NCBI GenBank assembly: GCA_039191215.1
Contig: JBCCXT010000010.1
Coordinates: forward strand, 21,998-85,997
Reading direction: 5' to 3'
Origin: HKCCE3408 sp039191215
Lineage (GTDB): Bacteria; Pseudomonadota; Alphaproteobacteria; Rhodobacterales; Rhodobacteraceae
Length of the DNA stretch: 64,000 nucleotides
Shown: one piece after another, positions 58,871 through 64,000 of the stretch
Layout of the letters: the number at the start of each line of letters is the position of its first letter
Position numbering within the stretch: the first letter of the stretch is position 1
Notes under the pieces: generated by a model
What the model was told of the DNA's origin: nothing
The model's input: only the letters and a program-made list of their open reading frames with translations
Database searches by the model: none
Made by a program: the position numbers and the translations under genes

Positions 58871-59839
58871 ATGAGCGGGCTATTTGCACTTCTCGATGAT
58901 GTGGCGGCAATTGCAAAAGTTGCGGCAGGCTCGATCGATGATGTCGTGGCGCAGGCCGGCAAAGCCGGTGCCAAAGCTGCAGGCGCAGTCATTGATGATG
59001 CCGCCGTCACGCCGAAATATGTGCATGGCTTCTCCGCTGAGCGGGAATTGCCGATCGTGTGGCGCATTGCGCGCGGCTCTATTTTCAACAAGCTTGTGAT
59101 CTTATTGCCGGCCGCCATGCTGCTGTCGGTCTTTGCGCCAAAATTGATCTATTGGCTGCTGATCCTCGGCGGTCTTTATCTGTGTTTTGAAGGTGCCGAA
59201 AAGGTGCATCACTGGCTCAGCCCGGCGCATCACGACCTCGCCGAAGCGGTAGAGCAAAAAGTTCAACATGGTGCACATCTTGAAGAACAGAAGGTGCGCG
59301 GTGCGATCCAGACGGATTTCATCCTATCGGCTGAGATCATGACCATCGCGCTGTCCGAGTTGCCGCTGGACGCAAGCATTGGCTTTCGCGCCGCCGCCTT
59401 GGCGGTGGTCGCCATTGGCATCACCGCCTTGGTCTATGGCTCGGTCGCTTTGATCGTGAAGGCGGATGATATCGGGCTGCATTGGTCAAAAAACGGGCCC
59501 ACGGCCATGGGCCGCGCGACGGGCCGCGCGATTGTGCGCGGCATGCCGACTTTTCTGCAGCTGCTGACAATTGTCGGCACGGCTGCGATGCTTTGGGTCG
59601 GCGGCTCGATCATCGTGCATGCGGTGGCCCAGATCGGGTGGCACGGGCCCGAAGAGCTGATCCACAACATCGCCCACGCAATCGGTCAGGGCGCGAGCTT
59701 TGTCGAATGGCTCGTAACAGCGCTGATCGACGGCATCTTAGGTCTGGCCCTGGGCTTTGCCGTCATCCCGCTCGTGCAAAAGGTGCTGAGCCCGGCGATC
59801 CGCGCCTTCACCGGCAAAGGCGCCGTCGACACGCATTAA
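58871..59839 (+). CDS. DUF808 (YedI-like) membrane protein
   Basis: 322 residues from the ATG at 58871; the longer frame has no family match. Begins MSGLFALLDDVAAIAKVAA and contains VTPKYVHGFSAERELPIVW, both typical of DUF808. About six to eight transmembrane helices. YedI-type proteins are of unknown biochemical function, possibly transport-related. Alone on the plus strand, flanked by gene-poor DNA. Confidence 0.9.
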   Translation: MSGLFALLDDVAAIAKVAAGSIDDVVAQAGKAGAKAAGAVIDDAAVTPKYVHGFSAERELPIVWRIARGSIFNKLVILLPAAMLLSVFAPKLIYWLLILGGLYLCFEGAEKVHHWLSPAHHDLAEAVEQKVQHGAHLEEQKVRGAIQTDFILSAEIMTIALSELPLDASIGFRAAALAVVAIGITALVYGSVALIVKADDIGLHWSKNGPTAMGRATGRAIVRGMPTFLQLLTIVGTAAMLWVGGSIIVHAVAQIGWHGPEELIHNIAHAIGQGASFVEWLVTALIDGILGLALGFAVIPLVQKVLSPAIRAFTGKGAVDTH

Positions 59840-60126
59840 AGTCATTGGCTGCGACCTGCGCGCGTCATCAAACAGCCAGGATGCAGAAGCGAACGGTCGC
59901 GGGTTCAGACTGTGATGAAAAGCTATACGCACAACACAATCTCCTTTTGGTCAGGGTTGTGGTGAATCCAATAAGCATCCATCTGTGAAACAGCATTTTG
60001 CGCCTGTTGGCGGCTTGCAATGCGAGCCTACAAGCCCGTCTGGTTCTGCCCGGGTGCGCGTTTATGGAGCGCTGGCGCACTGGCTGGTTTTGCATCCACG
60101 ATCGCTTGTAAGGCCAATCGGTCACT

Positions 60127-61766
60127 ATGGCTAATGTTGAGATGTTCGTTATCGGTGGTGAGAAATCCGGCGGCGGTGGCCGCGATATCCGCGAGGATTG
60201 GAATTCTGAGACGCGCTGGCCCGCGCTGACGGACGCCAAAGTGCCGGGCATCGCGGGTGATCGATATCGGGTCTGGACGCCGATCTTCGAGAGGGTCGCC
60301 GAAATGGGCTCGAACCGCCATGACGGCGGCATGATTGCGCCGCCCGATGGCACAATTATGATCACTGGCGGCCAGACGGACGGCGCTTGGACCCATGCGT
60401 GCAATTCCGACAGCCGCTTGCTGGAGCGCGACTTCACAATTGTCGATGCGACCACCATTGCGGTCACTACGCCGGCCGGGACGATCATGCTGCCCGGCGC
60501 TTGGACGCTCTATGCGCTGGATGCAAACGGCGTGCCACATTTGGGCGATAGTGTCAGCGTCAACATGGCGCCGCTGGTCGGGGCGGCCAATATCACGGCA
60601 CAGGCCGAGCTTTGCGGGATCGACGATCACCGGATCAACGGCGCCTTTGAGATCAAGGTCGATATACGCTTCGACGACCTAGCGGCCGATATGCGCCTTC
60701 GGTCTATGCCGTTGGCCGGGAAAACCGGATCGTGGCCGAAGACGTCTGGGTTGAGGGCGACTTTGCCACCTGGACCGCAGGTGTTGGTCTCGAAAGGAGC
60801 TGGGACATCGCCAACAATCTACGTGGCATGATCAGCAATCTGGAGATCGTGACTGAGGGTGATGCGCCGGAATATGTGCATTTCAGCCTGCCCGAGGACA
60901 CGCTTTCCGGGCCGCGTTACATCGCCGACACGGCGGCTCAGGTGACGCAGATCGTCTATGATGTCACACTTGATTTACCGGCCTTCAGCGTGTCTTCACG
61001 GCTGAAATCTCGGTTCAGGGGCGGCAACCGGGCAGACCCCATTGGTCATACCCTCAGGCGGAAGCGCGGCCCAGGTCGTGCTCGACCACCCAGGCACCAG
61101 CGCGCCAGGCCAAGTGGCACCGGTGACCCATACCCTGTCGGAAACCGATCAGGCGTGCGCGGGCAGTGCAATTGCAGCCAGCACGACGCCGGATGCGGTT
61201 GAACCCGCCGTTTTTGCGGCCACCTATCTGTCCGATCGTGAGACTCTGGCCAAGGTTACCCATCTGTCGGACCTTGCCCCTAGCAAGGTCGGCGCGACCC
61301 ATCGCGATCTCGGGCTCATGCCGGACATCGACTATTTCGGCAATGACATCGATTTGGGCGGTGTGACCTATCCCAAAGACGTCATGGTTGTCCGGCAAAA
61401 TTCACCGTCGGCAATTGCAAGCCATGACCTAAGCGGCGCGTCCCGTTTTGAGGCCAAAACTGGATTGAGGATTGGGTAAGCCCGCGCGGTGCGGTGACCT
61501 ATCCGGTCGAAGTCGACGGTATTGAGGTCGACGAAAGTGGGCCCCTGACCTGTGGGTGCGATCCGGTTGATCTTGATATCGACGGCTCAGGCAGGGCGGA
61601 ATTGAAGCTGCTCGCCAATCCGCTCGGCTCGAACAATTCCGATCAAACCGTGTGGGCCGATGTCCGCTTTGCCTGTAATACGGACACCTTTGTCGGGTCG
61701 CGTCCCGAGATGCTTCGTCACGCGCGTTTCCCGTGGGTTGCGCGATGGCGCCTTCCAGCGCCATAG
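60127..61766 (+). pseudogene. Decayed galactose-oxidase-like / NPCBM carbohydrate-binding protein (at least three frameshifts)
   Basis: Four segments in changing frames form one protein. 60127-~60700 (first frame) ends in a DUF1929-like galactose-oxidase C-terminal domain (TIMLPGAWTLYALDANGVPH). A shift near 60700 leads into VYAVGREN, VWVEGDFATWTAGVG. A second shift near 61020-61045 leads to 'VVLDHPGTSAPGQVAPVTH' and 'LGGVTYPKDVMVV'. A third shift at ~61475 (reading ...WVSPRG onward) continues an NPCBM-like domain with 'VDESGPLTCGCDPVDLDIDG' and VWADVRFA. The N-terminal kelch blades seem missing. Flanking genes are intact, so sequencing error is less likely but not excluded. Confidence 0.7.
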
Positions 61767-61911
61767 TCGGCTGCGCGCCGATGCGAATTGCGTCGGTATG
61801 GCAGCGCTCAGATGGGGGCATGTTTGGATGGCAGGTGCCGGTCGACGCTCAGAGCGGCAATTTAAAACGGTGCGCCCAACTCGGCGCGCCGAATAATTGG
61901 GCAGGGCGGGC

Positions 61912-62538
61912 GTGACAGACCGGATCACCTGCGCCGAGGATTTGGCGCGAGGTGGCGCAGCCCTTGTTGCGCTGGAGCCGCGCTTTGGCCCGTTGATCGC
62001 CGCCCATGACCCGCTGCCTTTGCGGCTGAAGGCACCAGGATTTGCCACCCTTCTGCAGGCCATCGTCAGCCAGCAAGTCTCGACCGCCTCGGCTGCCGCC
62101 ATCTGGACGCGGCTTTATGAGGCCGGCCTGACGCGCGCCGCAGCCTTGCGCGCCGCCACCGATGACGACCTGCGCGCGGTCGGTCTGTCGCGGCCAAAGC
62201 AGCGCTATGTCCGGGCGTTAGCGCATTCCGGGCTCGACCTCGATGCGCTGGCCTCCGCCTCGACCGATGACTTGATAGCCGAGCTTACCGCTTTGCCCGG
62301 CATCGGCCGATGGACGGCGGAGATTTACGCCAAATTCGCCCTTGGCCATGCCGATGTTCTTGCTGCCGGGGATCTGGCCTTACAGGAAGCAGCGCGCATG
62401 CTTTTTGAGCTTGAGACCCGCCCGTCGGAGCGTGAGTTGCGCGACATGGCTGCGCTTTGGTCGCCCTGGCGCGCCGTTGCTGCGCGCGCGCTTTGGGCGT
62501 ACTACGCGCAGGCGAAGGGCCGCGAGGGGGTGGGATGA
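61912..62538 (+). CDS. alkA: DNA-3-methyladenine glycosylase II (AlkA/HhH-GPD)
   Basis: 208 residues from the GTG at 61912; a TTG five codons earlier is possible. Helix-hairpin-helix GIGRWTAEIYAKFALGH and catalytic Asp154 in AAGDLALQEAARM. AlkA excises alkylated bases. No N-terminal Ada-like domain. It overlaps the next gene by 4 bp; the nearby pseudogene is unrelated. Confidence 0.9.
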   Translation: MTDRITCAEDLARGGAALVALEPRFGPLIAAHDPLPLRLKAPGFATLLQAIVSQQVSTASAAAIWTRLYEAGLTRAAALRAATDDDLRAVGLSRPKQRYVRALAHSGLDLDALASASTDDLIAELTALPGIGRWTAEIYAKFALGHADVLAAGDLALQEAARMLFELETRPSERELRDMAALWSPWRAVAARALWAYYAQAKGREGVG

Positions 62539-63206
62539 CACGCAACTTGGAATTCAAGCGCAAGGGCCCGGATGTCGCACGGCGGCTGGTTGTCTTCCTG
62601 CACGGCTATGGCGCGGATGGCGCCGACTTGCTGGGGCTCGCTGACCCGCTGATGCCGCATCTGCCAAGCACCGCCTTTGTTGCCCCCGACGCGCCTGAGC
62701 GCTCAGCGATGAACCCGATGGGATTTCAGTGGTTTCCGATCCCGTGGATTGATGGCTCCAGCGAGGAGCAGGCCGAAGCGGGCATGGCGCTTGCCGTAAC
62801 CGATCTTAATGCTTTCCTTGACCAGGTCATGGCCGAAGAGGGCGTGGAGCCGGAAACGGTCGCGCTTTTTGGCTTCAGCCAAGGCACCATGATGAGCCTG
62901 CATGTCGGCCCGCGCCGGGATGAAGCGTTTGCCGGCATTGTCGGGTTTTCCGGCCGCCTGCTGCAGCCAGAGCGGCTGATGGATGAGGTCGTGACCCGGC
63001 CGCCGGTTCTATTGGTCCATGGCGATGCTGATGATGTGGTGCCACCGCAAAGCTTGCCGGCGGCGGCCGAAGGTTTGCAAGCGGCCGGGTGGGAGCAGGT
63101 CTACGCCCATATCATGAAAGGCACGGGCCACGGGATCGCGCCGGACGGCCTTAGCGTGGCGCTGGCCTTTTTGCGCGAGGTTTTTGGCCTTGAGACCGAA
63201 AGCTGA
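62535..63206 (+). CDS. Carboxylesterase/phospholipase-type alpha/beta hydrolase
   Basis: 223 residues from the ATG at 62535 (ATGA overlap with alkA). Nucleophile Ser115 in LFGFSQGTMM, acidic HGDADDVVPP and His in GTGHGI complete the triad; 'VVFLHGYGADGADLL' forms the oxyanion hole. This small carboxylesterase/YpfH-like family acts on short esters or lysophospholipids; the substrate here is unknown. Confidence 0.9.
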   Translation: MTRNLEFKRKGPDVARRLVVFLHGYGADGADLLGLADPLMPHLPSTAFVAPDAPERSAMNPMGFQWFPIPWIDGSSEEQAEAGMALAVTDLNAFLDQVMAEEGVEPETVALFGFSQGTMMSLHVGPRRDEAFAGIVGFSGRLLQPERLMDEVVTRPPVLLVHGDADDVVPPQSLPAAAEGLQAAGWEQVYAHIMKGTGHGIAPDGLSVALAFLREVFGLETES

Positions 63207-63419
63207 CCAGCGCGCGCTACATTGAGCGACGCGGCCGATCCACCCCGTTTTGACACAGTCACAAAACTGTTAGGCCTGCGCGTTATCCCATGCCAGGCAA
63301 CCACTACAGAACGGGGCTTGTCTGAGGCGGGCGCCAAGATATAGTGATGGTGCGGCTGGGGCGGGACGCCCGCTCTGATGCCAATCCTGGCAGGCAGGGC
63401 AGACGTGGAGTCACGGAGC

Positions 63420-64000
63420 ATGGAAGGCGAGTTTAGGACTAACTTTGTGCGAGAGCCTGGGTCGTTGCGGCACCATCCCGCCTTGGTCCTGAACGCCGAT
63501 TACCGTCCGCTTTGCTATTATCCGCTATCGCTTTGGCCCTGGCAGGAGGCCGTCAAAGCGGCATATCTGGAACGCGTGCAGATCGTTGCCGAATACGACG
63601 CGGTTGTACGCTCCCCCACGACAGAGATCCGCATTCCCTCGGTGGTTGTGCTGAAAGACTATGTGAAGCCGCAAAAACGCGTGGCCTTCACGCGGTTCAA
63701 CCTGTTTTTGCGCGATGAGTTCAGCTGCCAATATTGCGGTGCGCGCGGGGAGTTGACCTTTGACCATGTCGTACCGCGTGCGCGCGGCGGGATGACAAGC
63801 TGGGAAAACGTCGTGGCCGCTTGCGCGCGCTGCAATCTCAAAAAGGGCTCCAAAAGCTTGCGCCAAGCCGGGCTGAGCCTGTTGAAGCCGCCCTGCCAGC
63901 CCGGTGCGGAAGAGTTGCGCAATATGGGCCGAAAGTTTCCGCCGAATCATCTGCATGAAACCTGGCTCGATTTCCTTTATTGGGACGCCGAGCTCGAGGC
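63420..64000 (+). CDS. HNH endonuclease, 5' part (cut by window end)
   Basis: Open frame from the ATG at 63420 (GGAG upstream) to the last base, at least 193 residues. Zinc/HNH signature: CQYCG (about nt 63727-63741), then 'LTFDHVVPRARGG' with the catalytic His, and CARCN. A long N-terminal region 'PALVLNADYRPLCYYPLSLW' precedes it. This HNH family is widespread in alphaproteobacteria as a single chromosomal gene; its role is not known. The 213-bp upstream gap carries no recognised element beyond a weak TTGACA. Confidence 0.85.
   Translation, partial: MEGEFRTNFVREPGSLRHHPALVLNADYRPLCYYPLSLWPWQEAVKAAYLERVQIVAEYDAVVRSPTTEIRIPSVVVLKDYVKPQKRVAFTRFNLFLRDEFSCQYCGARGELTFDHVVPRARGGMTSWENVVAACARCNLKKGSKSLRQAGLSLLKPPCQPGAEELRNMGRKFPPNHLHETWLDFLYWDAELE

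Noticed and set aside
60020..60229. Small ORF before the pseudogene
   Set aside because: No motif and it overlaps the better-supported degraded frame; it may be a remnant of missing kelch repeats but I cannot support it.

Overview
The window is a GC-rich chromosomal segment of an alphaproteobacterium, almost certainly a member of the Rhodobacteraceae (Roseobacter/Rhodobacter group). Evidence: a complete RcGTA-type gene transfer agent (GTA) cluster followed by cysE; the divergent irr / fabA-fabB-fabI block; a pyruvate dehydrogenase E1-beta with its own lipoyl domain; a gap-pgk-fba-ftsB-like-pdhABC gene order; and many short, overlapping, GC-rich genes. No rRNA, tRNA, CRISPR array, integrase or transposase was recognised by eye.

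Layout. 1-5545: fatty-acid synthesis and cell wall (fabD 3' end, ClpP-like periplasmic protein, fabG, an opposed DUF2726-like gene, acpP, fabF, mltG). 5546-20831: GTA leader region with a promoter-like element and a strong hairpin, then the head-tail cluster g1-g15 (terminase, portal, protease, capsid, adaptors, tail tube, chaperones, tape measure, baseplate, NlpC/P60 peptidase, 'megatron') and an overlapping DUF2793 protein. 20891-26933: cysE, typA, irr, fabA-fabB-fabI. 26934-40700: catabolic and housekeeping genes (haloacid dehalogenase, alpha/beta hydrolase, threonine/serine dehydratase-like enzyme, MFS exporter, pcaD, Zn-alcohol dehydrogenase plus enolase-superfamily enzyme, RTX protein, GntR regulator with a perfect palindromic operator, OmpA-like lipoprotein, HTH-methylguanine methyltransferase, nth, PfkB-family kinase). 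40701-47975: divergent sulfotransferase / GT14-like glycosyltransferase pair, mini zinc-finger protein, polA, RluE-type pseudouridine synthase, YdeI-like protein. 48051-58725: a minus-strand central-carbon block, in transcription order a 47-residue membrane peptide, gap, pgk, a secreted protein, fba, an FtsB-like protein, pdhA, pdhB, pdhC. 58871-64000: DUF808 membrane protein, a frameshifted galactose-oxidase/NPCBM-like pseudogene, alkA, an esterase, and the 5' part of an HNH endonuclease.

How the parts fit. The GTA cluster is a domesticated phage operon that packages host DNA. It lacks integration, replication and lysis genes, and its ORFs are intact and largely overlapping, so it looks functional. 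Its most unusual features are an extra domain of about 150 residues inside the TIM-barrel region of g15, hairpins around the capsid gene and before the tail-tube gene, and a terminator-like hairpin between the best promoter and g1. The two fab blocks supply type II fatty-acid synthesis, with irr adjacent to the unsaturated fatty-acid genes. The central-carbon block carries a CG-centred palindrome upstream of gap and a near-palindrome upstream of pdhA. A family of GC-rich extragenic repeats occurs beyond the ends of several operons.
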